Shown: positions 9,314 through 18,711 of the stretch, piece by piece
Layout of the letters: the number at the start of each line of letters is the position of its first letter
How positions within the stretch are numbered: the first letter of the stretch is position 1
Assembly: GCF_028622875.1 (NCBI RefSeq)
Contig: NZ_CP117709.1
Coordinates: 2,480,001 to 2,544,000, forward strand
Source of the DNA: Streptomyces sp. MMBL 11-1
GTDB taxonomy: Bacteria > Actinomycetota > Actinomycetes > Streptomycetales > Streptomycetaceae
Direction: 5' to 3'
DNA length: 64,000 nucleotides
Notes under the pieces: model-generated
Databases searched by the model: none
What the model was told of the DNA's origin: nothing
Seen by the model: the letters and a program-made list of their open reading frames with translations, nothing else
Program-made: the position numbers and the translations under genes

Positions 9314-12300
9314 GCACTCGCCTGATCCACCGCCCCGCCCGGACCACCCGCCCGCCGGCCGCGCCCGCGCCCCGCACCATCGAGGCCCCGCCCAACCTTC
9401 CCGAGGGGAAGGCGGGCAACATCGCGATGTCGCTGCTGCCGGTCGCCGGGGTCATGTCGTCCGTCGTGATGATGACGGTCGTCCGCAACAGCCAGTTCGC
9501 CGCCCTGGGCGCGATCATTCTCGTGGTCACCGTCATCGGTTCTGTGGCACTGCTCTTCTCGCAGCGGGGCAAGGCCCAGCGCACCCGACGCACCCAGCGC
9601 GAGGCGTATCTCGCCTATGTGGAGGACCTGCGGGAGGAGTTGTCGGGCGAGGAGCGCGAGCGGCGCGAGCGCGCCGATGTCCTGAACCCCCCGCCGTACG
9701 CCCTGTACGACATCGTGCGGGACCCGGCGCGCCTCTGGGAGCGGCGCAGGGTCGACGACGACTTCCTGCGGGTGCGGGTCGGCACCGGCGAGATGCCCGT
9801 ACGGGATCTGGGGATCGCCGAGCCGGGTTCGACGGTGCTCACTCCACCCGACCTGTTCATGCTCAACGAGGCGTCGGCGCTGGTGAACCGGTTCCGCAAC
9901 GGCACCGAACTGCCGCTCACCGTCCCGCTGGACCGGATCGGCAACGTCAGTGTGATCGGCCCCCGCGAGGACTGTCTGCGGGTGGCCCGCGCCCTGCTGG
10001 TCCAGACGGCCGCCCTGCACGCACCCGACGACGTGGCCATCGCGGTCGCGACGCCGGGGGACCGCGTGGCCGACTGGGAATGGGCCAAGTGGCTGCCGCA
10101 CCTGCTCGACGCCGAGCAGTTCGACGGGCCCGTGGCCGCCCGTCGGATCGCCCCCTCCGCCCCGCAGCTCGCGCGGCGGATCGGGGCGGAGCTGCGCCGC
10201 CGGGCCTCGTACGCGGCCGAGGTCCGACGGGGGCTGGCCGGACGGGACGCGCTGTCCATGAACTCCCGGCTGCTCGTCGTCACCGACGGGCACGGCGAGG
10301 ACGCCGTGGAGCTGCCGCGCCCGGACGACGCCGTCGGCCTGCGGGAGATGGGCGTCACCGTGCTGCATCTGCTGGAGCGGCGGGTGCAGGAGCCGGACCA
10401 CGTCAGCGTACGGATCACGGTAGTCGGCACGGACGTGACCATCGAGGACCTGCGGGCGCCGGAGCCCGTGAAGGCGCACGGCACGGTGGACGAGACGGGC
10501 GCCCCGTTCGCCGAGGGGCTGGCCCGCATGCTCGCGCCGCTGCGGCTGTCCGCCGAATCCCTGGTCGATGCCCCGCTCTCCGGGCCGGTGGAGTTCGCGG
10601 CGATGCTCGGCATCGACGACGTGGCCCGGCTCGATCTGGACCGGCTGTGGGCGCCGCGCGGCGAGCGCGCGTTCCTGCGCGTCCCGATCGGCATCACCGA
10701 CTCCCACGAGCCGGTGCTGCTGGACCTCAAGGAGTCCTCGGAGCTGGGGATGGGCCCGCACGGCCTGTGCGTGGGCGCGACCGGGTCGGGCAAGTCGGAG
10801 CTGCTGCGCACCCTGGTCCTCGCTCTGGTGGCCACCCACCCGCCGGAGGACCTGGCGCTCGTGCTGGTCGACTACAAGGGCGGGGCGACGTTCGCGCCGT
10901 TCGCCGGTCTGCCGCACGTGGCCGGGGTCATCACCAACCTGGAGAACCAGGCGGGGCTCGTCGAACGGGTCCACTCCTCCCTCGCCGGTGAGGTCAAGCG
11001 CCGGCAGCAGGCCCTCAAGGACGCGGGGAACGTCGCCGACATCGGGGACTACGCGGCCCTGCGCGACGAGAAACGGCCGGACCTGGATCCGCTGCCCCAC
11101 CTGTTCGTGGTGATCGACGAGTTCGGCGAACTGCTCACCGCCAAGCCGGACTTCATCGACCTGTTCCTCTCCGTCGGCCGGATCGGCCGCTCCATCGGCG
11201 TGCATCTGCTGCTTTCCAGCCAGCGCATCGAGGGCGGCAAGCTGAAGGGCCTGGACACCTACCTCTCCTACCGTCTCGGCCTGCGGACCTTCTCCGCCGA
11301 CGAGTCCCGCACCGTCCTGGACACGACGGACGCCTTCCACCTGCCTCCGCTGCCCGGCTTCGGCTATCTGAAGGTCGACACGAGCCACTACGCCCGGTTC
11401 AAGGCCGGCTATGTCTCGGGCGGCTACCGCGGCCCGGTCCGCGTCACCGACGAGGAGGAGACCGGCCCGCTGGCACTGCCGTACGAGGCGTTCAACACCC
11501 TGGCAGGTCCTGACGAGGCGCGACAGTCCGCAGAACCGGCATCGCGTCGCCGCGAGACGGGCCCGACCGAACTAGGCGTCATGGTTGCCCAGTTGACCGG
11601 ATCGGCACCGCCCGTACGGAGCATCTGGCTGCCGCCCCTGCCGACGGTCACCGCGCTGGACACCGTCGCCGGTCCACTGGACATCGGACCGCGCGGGATG
11701 CGTCTGACCGGAGCGGTCGCGGACGGACACCAAAGGCCTCTCCGCGTTCCCGTCGGCCTGATCGACGACCCGGCCAAACAGTGGCAGGGGCAGTGGTTCC
11801 TGGACCTCACAACGGCGGGCGGCCACGCGGCGGTGATCGGCGGGCCCCAGTCGGGCAAGACGACGCTGCTGCGCACGCTCGTGCTCTCCCTCGCGCTCAC
11901 CCACACCCCGCGCGAGATCGGCGTATACGGACTGGATCTGGTCGGCGGCGGCCTCCAGGCGCTTTCGGGTCTGCCGCACGTGGGCGGTATCGCGGGCCGC
12001 GCAGACCGGGAACGGGCAGCCCGCACCGTCGAGGAGGTCCGCACGATGCTCGCACTGCGCGAGGACCTCTTCCGCGAGCACGGCATCGACTCGGTCGAGC
12101 AACTGCGCACCCTGCACGCGGCCGGCCGGCTGCCCGAACTCGCGTCGGCCGAGGTCCTCCTCGCCATCGACGGATTCGGCGCGCTCCGCGACGACTTCGA
12201 CGAGCTGGACGACGCGATCGCCGACATCCTCAAGCGCGGCGGCGGCTACGGCGTCCACGTCGTCGCGTCCATGCTGCGCTGGAACGACGTACGCATCGCC

Positions 12301-13302
12301 ATCCAGTCCAACTTCGGCACCCGCGTCGAGCTGCGCCTCAACGACCCCGGCGAGTCCAGCATCGACCGCAAGCTCGCCGAGACCCTGTCGCCCGACGAGC
12401 CCGGGCGCGTCCTCACCGACGGAAAGCTCTTCGCCCAGGTGGCGCTCCCCCGTACGGACGGGATCGCCGACACGGCGGGCCTTGGCGCAGTCCTGGAGCG
12501 CACGGCCCGTACGGTCCGGGCTACCTGGAGCGGTGAAGTGGCGCGGCCGGTGCGGGTGTTGCCACACCTTCTGGAGCCGCACGCGCTGCCGGGCCCGGCT
12601 GCCGAGCCCACGCGCGTACCGATCGGGCTCGACCAGTCGGCGCTCGCGCCCGTACTGCTCGACCTGTTCCAGCACGATCAGCATCTGCTGGTGCTGGGGG
12701 ACAGCGAGTGCGGCAAGACGAACCTGCTGCGGACCGTTGCGCACGGGCTCATCGACCGGTACGGCGAGGACGAGTTGGTGTTCGCCGTGATGGACCCGCG
12801 GCGCTCCCTGCGCGGTGCGGTCCCGGAGGAGTTCAACGGGGGGTACGCGTACAACTCCAAGCTCTGCACGGGGCTCTCGGCGGGCATCGCCACCGAACTG
12901 GAGAAGCGCCTGCCCGACGAGAACGCCCGCCTGGAGGATCTGGAGCCCGGCAACTGGGGCACGGGCCCGCGCATCGTCGTCCTCGTCGACGACTACGACG
13001 TCCTCACGACGGCCGGACAGTCCCCGCTGTCGGCGTTCCTCCCGTACATCCCCTCGGCGGTCGACATCGGCCTTCACTTCGTCCTGACGCGCCGGGTCGC
13101 CGGCGCCTCACGCGGCATGTACGAGCCGCTGGTGCAGGGCCTGCGGGAGTCGGGGGCCTCGGCGCTCCTGATGGCGGGCGACCGCAGCGAGGGCCAGCTG
13201 TTCCCCGGCGTGTACGCCTCCCAACAGGCGCCCGGGCGCGGCGTGTTCGTGCGCCGCGGCCAGCCGAACCGGCTGATCCAGACGGTGTACGCGCCTATGT
13301 GA
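9310..13302 (+). CDS. eccC: EccC, three-domain FtsK/SpoIIIE ATPase of type VII secretion
   Basis: This 1330-residue motor and substrate-recognition subunit of the ESX machine is a single polypeptide, as in Gram-positive loci with undivided EccC. Two membrane spans lie at about residues 37-57 and 62-82. Three FtsK/SpoIIIE ATPase domains follow with Walker A motifs GATGSGKS (489-496), GGPQSGKT (844-851) and GDSECGKT (1130-1137). Domain 1 has a full Walker B (FVVIDEF). Domain 2 is degenerate (LLAIDGFG, without the second acid) and domain 3 has VVLVDDYD. Only domain 1 is expected to be the main power stroke, with 2 and 3 acting in substrate binding and control. The ATG overlaps the stop of a small upstream frame. 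Confidence 0.95.
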   Translation: MSTRLIHRPARTTRPPAAPAPRTIEAPPNLPEGKAGNIAMSLLPVAGVMSSVVMMTVVRNSQFAALGAIILVVTVIGSVALLFSQRGKAQRTRRTQREAYLAYVEDLREELSGEERERRERADVLNPPPYALYDIVRDPARLWERRRVDDDFLRVRVGTGEMPVRDLGIAEPGSTVLTPPDLFMLNEASALVNRFRNGTELPLTVPLDRIGNVSVIGPREDCLRVARALLVQTAALHAPDDVAIAVATPGDRVADWEWAKWLPHLLDAEQFDGPVAARRIAPSAPQLARRIGAELRRRASYAAEVRRGLAGRDALSMNSRLLVVTDGHGEDAVELPRPDDAVGLREMGVTVLHLLERRVQEPDHVSVRITVVGTDVTIEDLRAPEPVKAHGTVDETGAPFAEGLARMLAPLRLSAESLVDAPLSGPVEFAAMLGIDDVARLDLDRLWAPRGERAFLRVPIGITDSHEPVLLDLKESSELGMGPHGLCVGATGSGKSELLRTLVLALVATHPPEDLALVLVDYKGGATFAPFAGLPHVAGVITNLENQAGLVERVHSSLAGEVKRRQQALKDAGNVADIGDYAALRDEKRPDLDPLPHLFVVIDEFGELLTAKPDFIDLFLSVGRIGRSIGVHLLLSSQRIEGGKLKGLDTYLSYRLGLRTFSADESRTVLDTTDAFHLPPLPGFGYLKVDTSHYARFKAGYVSGGYRGPVRVTDEEETGPLALPYEAFNTLAGPDEARQSAEPASRRRETGPTELGVMVAQLTGSAPPVRSIWLPPLPTVTALDTVAGPLDIGPRGMRLTGAVADGHQRPLRVPVGLIDDPAKQWQGQWFLDLTTAGGHAAVIGGPQSGKTTLLRTLVLSLALTHTPREIGVYGLDLVGGGLQALSGLPHVGGIAGRADRERAARTVEEVRTMLALREDLFREHGIDSVEQLRTLHAAGRLPELASAEVLLAIDGFGALRDDFDELDDAIADILKRGGGYGVHVVASMLRWNDVRIAIQSNFGTRVELRLNDPGESSIDRKLAETLSPDEPGRVLTDGKLFAQVALPRTDGIADTAGLGAVLERTARTVRATWSGEVARPVRVLPHLLEPHALPGPAAEPTRVPIGLDQSALAPVLLDLFQHDQHLLVLGDSECGKTNLLRTVAHGLIDRYGEDELVFAVMDPRRSLRGAVPEEFNGGYAYNSKLCTGLSAGIATELEKRLPDENARLEDLEPGNWGTGPRIVVLVDDYDVLTTAGQSPLSAFLPYIPSAVDIGLHFVLTRRVAGASRGMYEPLVQGLRESGASALLMAGDRSEGQLFPGVYASQQAPGRGVFVRRGQPNRLIQTVYAPM

Positions 13303-13385
13303 CTCCTCGGCGCGGAGCAGCGCCCGCCCGTGCGTGCCCATCACCGCAGAACGACGAAGCACCGGAAGGACCGGACGACCACTCC

Positions 13386-14804
13386 ATGACCAAGGACGTC
13401 ATCGCTCTCACACCCCGTATGCCCGACCCGTGGGCCGTACTGGCGGGGCTGCTCTCGGGCGGCCCGGACAAGCTGGTGGGTACGCGGGGCGAGGGCGCGG
13501 TGATCCAGCTCTGCGACGCGGAGGGCCGCCCGCTCGTCTCCGTGGAGGCGCCACTGCTGGTCTCCGTGGAGGGCGAGGCCGAGCGGCTGCTCGGGACCAC
13601 GGCGCCGCCGGTCCCGTACTGGTGGACGGAGGCCCGCGCCACCACGGGCGTCGCGGAGGCGGAGCAGCTCGCGGGCACCTTCGCGACCCGGCTCGCCGCG
13701 CTGGTGGGCGGCTCCGCCTGGCCGCCGGACATGGCCGGCTCGATCACCGTGGTGACGACCGACGGCGTGAGCGTCGCGCCGGAACCCGCCGCCGCCCAGC
13801 CGGCCATCGACGTGCTCACCGGCAAGGTCGCGGTCGTCATCCAGGACCGCCCTGTGGTGGCGATGACGGCCTGGCTCTCCGACGCCTTCCGGGCGGCCTC
13901 GGCCGCGGGCCTCGGCCTGCAGATCGTCAGCCCGGCGGGCACCACGCTGTCCCCCGCCGTACGGGACGCGCTGGGCGGTTGGCCGTCCCGCTGGATCGTC
14001 CAGGACGAACGGGACGGCTACTACGACGGACTGACCGGGGCCGTACTGCGCTGGCAGGACGGCGCGTTCGACCCGGTGCTCTCACCCGACGCCACGGAGG
14101 ACGACCCGCGCACCCCGGTGGCGGCGGCCTACCAGCGGGTCCACGACACCGGCGACCGCCAACTGGGCCTGACATTCCGCATGGTGCACCCGGCGGACGA
14201 ACGGCTGGTGCTGGGCGGCGGTCTGGAGACGGTGTGGCGGGAGCTGACGGGCGAGCCGCCGGCCGGCTGGGGCACCTCCGAACCTGCGAACCTCCCCTGG
14301 TCACCGGCCCGCCTGACCGATGTCGCGTACGAACGGGCACCGGAACCCGCCTGGTTCGTCGTGGTCGGGAACCGCTTGCGACGGGGCATCGCGACCGTAC
14401 GCGTCACACGTACGCAGGCGGGCGTGGAGGAGGAGGTCACGCTCGCGTTCGGCTACGGCGCCGACGAGGAACTCCCGCTGGACGCCCTGCCCGCGGCCGC
14501 CGAGGCGCTCGCCACGCGCCACCGCCTCCAGTCGATGCTCGTACAACTTCGCAAGGCGCGCCGCGATGTGGCCGTACCGCCGCGCTTCGAGGGCCCGGGA
14601 GTCCCGCTGGCCTTCGTCCTGGGCGCGGAGGAGGTCCGCGCGATGCCGGAAGACCGGGCACGGCGCACGCCCCTGGCCGAACAGCCGGTGCGGCTCGGCC
14701 CGAGAACGAGGCCGGCACTGTACTACCCGCTGCCGGGGGACCCCTCGGACCTGGCGGGGTGGCAGGAGTTCGAGAGGCTCATGCGGCACCTCAAAGGGGC
14801 ATAG
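13386..14804 (+). CDS. DUF6177-like T7SS-associated protein
   Basis: This 472-residue soluble protein has no signal peptide or membrane span. It begins MTKDVIALTPRMPDPWAVLAGL and has conserved-looking blocks DVLTGKVAVVIQDRPVVAMTAWLSDAF and PLAFVLGAEEVRAMP. I recognise it as the DUF6177 family, regularly found beside EccC in streptomycete ESX loci, but its activity is not known. It lies 83 bases after eccC, likely in the same transcript, and just before the secreted WXG100-like genes. A cytoplasmic chaperone or adaptor role is a guess from position. The family name is from memory and should be confirmed by profile search. Confidence 0.7.
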   Translation: MTKDVIALTPRMPDPWAVLAGLLSGGPDKLVGTRGEGAVIQLCDAEGRPLVSVEAPLLVSVEGEAERLLGTTAPPVPYWWTEARATTGVAEAEQLAGTFATRLAALVGGSAWPPDMAGSITVVTTDGVSVAPEPAAAQPAIDVLTGKVAVVIQDRPVVAMTAWLSDAFRAASAAGLGLQIVSPAGTTLSPAVRDALGGWPSRWIVQDERDGYYDGLTGAVLRWQDGAFDPVLSPDATEDDPRTPVAAAYQRVHDTGDRQLGLTFRMVHPADERLVLGGGLETVWRELTGEPPAGWGTSEPANLPWSPARLTDVAYERAPEPAWFVVVGNRLRRGIATVRVTRTQAGVEEEVTLAFGYGADEELPLDALPAAAEALATRHRLQSMLVQLRKARRDVAVPPRFEGPGVPLAFVLGAEEVRAMPEDRARRTPLAEQPVRLGPRTRPALYYPLPGDPSDLAGWQEFERLMRHLKGA

Positions 14805-14955
14805 GGGCCTACACGTCTCGCCTGTCACAATCTGGCTGATTGCAGACTGCAGTAGTGATACGAGGGTTGATAGATGTTGACGGGCAAGGATGTACGCGCA
14901 GGTACGCGTGCGTTCGGTCGGTGTCATCGATGCATGCGAGGTAACGGGGGATGTC

Positions 14956-15288
14956 ATGAAGTTCGACATGGGGGCGTCGGTCCTGTCGAGGCTGTTGTCG
15001 GATTCGCAGGGTGCGAGTACGGATCTGGGGACGCTGATCCAGCAGTTGATCGCGGCGGCAGAACCGTTGGAGGGGAAGTTCAACGGGGCGGGGAAGGTCG
15101 CGTTCGATGATTTCAAGGCGCGTTCGGACGAGATCACCAAGGCGTTGAACGCGTCGTTGTCGGGGATTCTGGGTGGTCAGTCGGGGATGGACGCGGCGTT
15201 CGGTTCGGGTGATCAGGAGCAGGACGAGAACGCGAAGTCGCAGATGGCGTCGGCGAATTTCGACGCGGCGCGTTTCGGTGGCCGCTGA
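14956..15288 (+). CDS. WXG100-like secreted protein 1
   Basis: A 110-residue helical protein, MKFDMGASVLSRLLSDSQG..., with the ESAT-6 pattern of two helices joined by a turn, but with FNG (GKFNGAGKVAFDDF) in place of Trp-x-Gly. ESX substrates of this type usually leave the cell as heterodimers, and the next gene is the obvious partner. The ATG at 14956 has a GGGGG ribosome site; an earlier in-frame ATG at 14890 would add 22 unlikely residues. The tail is acidic then polar (SGDQEQDENAKSQM) with no clear YxxxD/E signal. The role in export is inferred from size, fold and place in the locus. Confidence 0.75.
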   Translation: MKFDMGASVLSRLLSDSQGASTDLGTLIQQLIAAAEPLEGKFNGAGKVAFDDFKARSDEITKALNASLSGILGGQSGMDAAFGSGDQEQDENAKSQMASANFDAARFGGR

Positions 15289-15346
15289 CAGCGGTCGCGG
15301 TGACCGGTTCGGCCACACTTTTGTCTGACGGGGAGTTGAAGGACTG

Positions 15347-15658
15347 ATGGCGGGCAGCATGGATCGGCGTTCGTACGACACGGGTGCCTCGACGGAGGTG
15401 CAGGCGGCTCTCCAGGTGGTGATCGGCCGTCTGGAGCAGGTGATCACGGCGCGGGACACGCAGGTGAGAGCGGCGATGAACGACTTCGCAGCCGATGGTG
15501 TGGCGGATGAGTACCACGGCAAGGAACTGCGGTGGAACGCGACGTCGCAGGAGGTGCGGAACATCATCCGGCTGCTGCGGACGACGTTGGAGAAGAACGA
15601 CGGTACGGCCGCGCAGACGTTGGCGCGGGCGAAGGCCGCGGTCGACGGTATCGGCTGA
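15347..15658 (+). CDS. WXG100-like secreted protein 2
   Basis: A 103-residue, almost entirely helical protein of the ESAT-6/WXG100 size class. The turn region reads ADEYHGKELRW, where YHG stands in for Trp-x-Gly; YHGKE also fits the YxxxE pattern used by EccC to recognise substrates, although it is internal and not at the tail. The ATG follows GGGAG. It is 58 bases downstream of the first WXG100-like gene and is its probable dimer partner. The call rests on size, helix pattern and context; no enzymatic motif is present. Confidence 0.75.
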   Translation: MAGSMDRRSYDTGASTEVQAALQVVIGRLEQVITARDTQVRAAMNDFAADGVADEYHGKELRWNATSQEVRNIIRLLRTTLEKNDGTAAQTLARAKAAVDGIG

Positions 15659-15736
15659 CCGCCGGGGTGGTTCCGGTGTTCGCCCACCCCGTGCCGGGTG
15701 GGCTTTGTGGTGTGCGTGCGGGGGCGGGGGCGTGGG

Positions 15737-16183
15737 ATGACCGGGTGGGATATCAAGCCGCAGGGTGTGCAGGGCCAGTTGAAGGTGGTCGGCGGGTACG
15801 CCGGTGAGCTGGAGGAGGCGCTGAACGCGCTGATGGCGCACCTGGCGGAGGCGGCGGAAGCAGCGGGGACCGCGGTGCCGGGGGGTACGGAGGTGGGGCA
15901 GCCGGTGGGTCCGGTGATTCCGCGCCGGCAGGCCGGCCCGGTCGAGGCGCTCGTGGACACCCCGGCGATGACGGGTCCGGTGGCGGCGGCGCTGGGTGCG
16001 TACGTGACGGCGCGGCAGGCGCAGCTGAAGTCGATGTCCGAGCGGATCCAGGCGGCGGTGCTGGGTGCGGCGACGGCGACGAACGAGTACGTGGAGGGTG
16101 ATCTCGACACGGCGAAGCAGGCGCAGGACGCGGCGAAGGCGGTCCGTCTGGACGTGCTGAAGGAACTGCGGGGTGGGAAGTGA
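15737..16183 (+). CDS. DUF6507-like T7SS helical protein
   Basis: A 148-residue protein beginning MTGWDIKPQGVQGQLKVVGGYAGELEEAL, with two long helical stretches separated by a Pro/Gly-rich loop (VPGGTEVGQPVGPVIP). It resembles the DUF6507 family that sits between WXG100 genes and large secreted proteins in streptomycete ESX loci. Its stop codon overlaps the start of the toxin gene by 4 bases, so the two are translationally coupled. That pairing suggests it is a targeting partner or chaperone for the toxin, as small helical partners are for LXG toxins. The family name is from memory; the partner role is inferred. Confidence 0.7.
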   Translation: MTGWDIKPQGVQGQLKVVGGYAGELEEALNALMAHLAEAAEAAGTAVPGGTEVGQPVGPVIPRRQAGPVEALVDTPAMTGPVAAALGAYVTARQAQLKSMSERIQAAVLGAATATNEYVEGDLDTAKQAQDAAKAVRLDVLKELRGGK

Positions 16184-18711
16184 GCGACAAGGAGCCGGTC
16201 GACCCGTCTGGCATTCCGGTGTTCACCGGGGATCTGGCGGTGCTGGGCCAGAAGGTGACCGCTGTGGTCGGGGACGGGGAGAAGATCGCGTCGGCCACGG
16301 GTGATATCCACAGCAGTTTCGGCGGACTCCAGGCGTTCTACAAGGCTCCGGAGGCCGATCAGCTGTTCGCGACAACGCAACCGGTCGCGTACCGCGGGGC
16401 CGCGCTGGAGTGGGACCTGACGAGCATCGCCGGCGCGCTCAGCGCGTACGCGGACGACGCGCAGCCGCTGGTGGAGAAGCTGAAGCGGCTCAAGCGAGAC
16501 GCGTCGGCCTTCCTGGACGAGACGAACGCGGACGACAAGTGGCGCGAGGACGGCGGCCTGGTCGAGGAGAACAACCGCCGTCGTGGAGAGATCGCCGAGA
16601 CGTGGGCGGCGTTCCAGGCTGCGGAGCGCGCCTGCTACAACAAGATCATCGCGCTGGTGCCCGGCGGCAAGCCGCTCAAGACGGACGACGGCTCCGGCGG
16701 CAAGGGCAAGTACGGATACGACGCCGAGGTCCTGAAGCAGGTCAAGGGCCTGCCGTGGGGCGACCCGGTCAAGGAGTCCACCCCGTGGTGGCACGTCCAC
16801 GAACACGTCCACGACTTCGGGAAGGGCTTCGTCGTGGACGGCGTCCTGGCCACGGTCAAGGGCCTGGGCACCCTGGCCGGGTTCGACGGCTGGGACAGCA
16901 TGAAGCAAGCCTGGACCGGCCTGGGCAACCTCACCACCGGCACCATCCTCACCGTCACCGCACCCCATCTCCTGTGGCTCACTCCGAAGGACAAGCTGCC
17001 GGGCTTCGCCCGCGACGCGCGCGAGGCGATGACGGGGACCGGCAAAGCGCTGATCGCCTACGACCAGTGGGGCGAGAACCCGGCCCGCGCCGGCGGTGCG
17101 GTCACCTTCAACGTCCTGACGACCGTCTTCACCGGCGGCACCGGAGGCGCGGCCTCCGGCGCGGGCAAGGCGGCGGTCGCGGCGAAGGCCCTCTCGTTCG
17201 CGAACAAGGCGGGCCGCTACGCCGACCCGACGACGTACCTCTTCAAAGGCGCGAGCAGCGGCCTGACCAAGATCAGCGACGTCATGGCCGGCCTCAGGGG
17301 CACGGGCAACGTCGAGATCCCGCCACTGCCGCCGGGCACGATCACTCTGCCGGACGGCGGGTTCAAACTCGCCGACGGCACCCTGCACCTGCCCGAGGGC
17401 GCGGCGCTCCCGGACGGCGCGTTCGAGGTCCCGAGGAACTCGGTCAAGCTCCCGGACGGCGCGGAGATCCCCGCCGGAGCGATCGACCTGGGCGACGGCG
17501 TGGTCCGTCTCCCCGAAGGCGTGGCCCCGCCCGCAGGCTCTCTGCCGATCCAGGAAGGCGCCCTCAAACTCCCCGAAGGAACCACCGCCCTGCCCGAGGG
17601 CACCCTCCGAGGCACCGACAAGGACGGCAACATCGTCCACCTGGACCGCGAGGGCAACATCCTCGGTGAAGACGGCACGCTCAGGCAGCACCACACCGCC
17701 GCCCACCGCGAGAACCCGACGGACGGCGCTTCCGTCAGGACAGACGCAGACAGTCCCCCGCCCCGCACCCCTGCCGAACAATCGGCCCTCGTCGCCGCGG
17801 GCTCCCGCGGCGGCAGCGACTCGGCCCGGCTGGGCTCGGACCTGGGCGGCGCGGGGCGGATCGGCGACGACGCGGGCCGGACGGGCGATGACGCCTCGCG
17901 CCCGAACAGGACACCGGGCGGCACAGCGAACAACCTGCCGACCAACAGCGTGGACGGGGGCGGCCCGACTGGCACAGGCGGGCACGATGCCCACAGTGGA
18001 TCCGCCTCGGAAGGCACCACTACTGGGAGCCGAACGGACAGCGAGGGGCCAGGTTCCACAGCTAGCGGACACCGAGAGAGTGCCGAGACCCAGTCAGAGA
18101 AGCCACCGTCCGACGACAAGGTGACGGATCATGCTGGAGGCCGAGCTTCGGATACCTCGGGCCGGACGGACACTACACCCAGCGAGCGGGCAAACGAGCC
18201 GATACCCGAACTGACGACTGCAGAGCGGGCCAGGCATGGGAAACACTTGGAAGAGGTAGGGGGCCGGGCTCCAGATGTATTCGACCACCTGAGGCACGAC
18301 CCAGATCACAGAGGTAAAATCACTGACGATTCGATGGACGAGGCCCGGGTCGGCCTTGACCTGCGAGAGCAGGGACGCCTCCCGGCGGACATCCGCCGAC
18401 CGAATGAAGCCGATATGGGCGAGTTCTATTCCGAGACAACCGGAAGATATTACGACATCAAGGGTGTCCATTCCTTCTGGCCCCCATTCAATAACGTGCG
18501 CAATCCGAAACTGCTCGCAGGCCCGTTCCCAGGCGCATACAACCCAGCCAGGGACGCCCAGACCTGGGTGAATACTTTCACATCCATGATTCGCGAAAAG
18601 AATCGCATAGTAATTGTCGACGTACGGAACGCGAATCAAGCGGCAATTGACAGCATCAAGGAAATTGTCGACACTCACGGCTGGGGAGATCATGTCATCT
18701 GGTACCCATGA
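16180..18711 (+). CDS. T7SS-exported polymorphic toxin with nuclease-like tip
   Basis: This 843-residue protein has four parts. (1) A helical, WXG100/LXG-like N-terminal domain (about residues 1-165) for T7SS export. (2) A linker with the hydrophobic patches typical of these proteins (about 215-380). (3) A repeat stalk of LPDG/LPEG units (about 385-510) and a Gly/Ser/Asp-rich disordered stretch (520-690). (4) A C-terminal tip (about 700-843). The tip shows a PD-(D/E)xK-like arrangement: Glu721 (EARVGLDLREQG), Asp745 (NEADMGEFY), then Asp759-Ile-Lys761 (YYDIKG). This fits DNase/tRNase tips of contact-dependent toxins. The tip has visibly lower GC and A/T-ending codons. The next gene overlaps it and is the likely immunity gene. 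The toxic activity is inferred from motifs. Confidence 0.8.
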   Translation: MSDKEPVDPSGIPVFTGDLAVLGQKVTAVVGDGEKIASATGDIHSSFGGLQAFYKAPEADQLFATTQPVAYRGAALEWDLTSIAGALSAYADDAQPLVEKLKRLKRDASAFLDETNADDKWREDGGLVEENNRRRGEIAETWAAFQAAERACYNKIIALVPGGKPLKTDDGSGGKGKYGYDAEVLKQVKGLPWGDPVKESTPWWHVHEHVHDFGKGFVVDGVLATVKGLGTLAGFDGWDSMKQAWTGLGNLTTGTILTVTAPHLLWLTPKDKLPGFARDAREAMTGTGKALIAYDQWGENPARAGGAVTFNVLTTVFTGGTGGAASGAGKAAVAAKALSFANKAGRYADPTTYLFKGASSGLTKISDVMAGLRGTGNVEIPPLPPGTITLPDGGFKLADGTLHLPEGAALPDGAFEVPRNSVKLPDGAEIPAGAIDLGDGVVRLPEGVAPPAGSLPIQEGALKLPEGTTALPEGTLRGTDKDGNIVHLDREGNILGEDGTLRQHHTAAHRENPTDGASVRTDADSPPPRTPAEQSALVAAGSRGGSDSARLGSDLGGAGRIGDDAGRTGDDASRPNRTPGGTANNLPTNSVDGGGPTGTGGHDAHSGSASEGTTTGSRTDSEGPGSTASGHRESAETQSEKPPSDDKVTDHAGGRASDTSGRTDTTPSERANEPIPELTTAERARHGKHLEEVGGRAPDVFDHLRHDPDHRGKITDDSMDEARVGLDLREQGRLPADIRRPNEADMGEFYSETTGRYYDIKGVHSFWPPFNNVRNPKLLAGPFPGAYNPARDAQTWVNTFTSMIREKNRIVIVDVRNANQAAIDSIKEIVDTHGWGDHVIWYP
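17320..17690 (+). repeat. LPDG/LPEG stalk repeats in the toxin gene
   Basis: The reading frame here encodes about ten degenerate units built on Leu-Pro-(Asp/Glu)-Gly followed by a short beta-like stretch (for example ITLPDGGFKLADG, LHLPEGAALPDGAF). Such regular spacing suggests a beta-solenoid or extended stalk that carries the toxin tip. Confidence 0.75.

Noticed and set aside
14809..18072. A 1087-codon minus-strand frame opposite the WXG100-like and toxin genes
   Set aside because: Low-complexity and without family motifs; the plus-strand genes have proper starts, coupling and recognisable layout.
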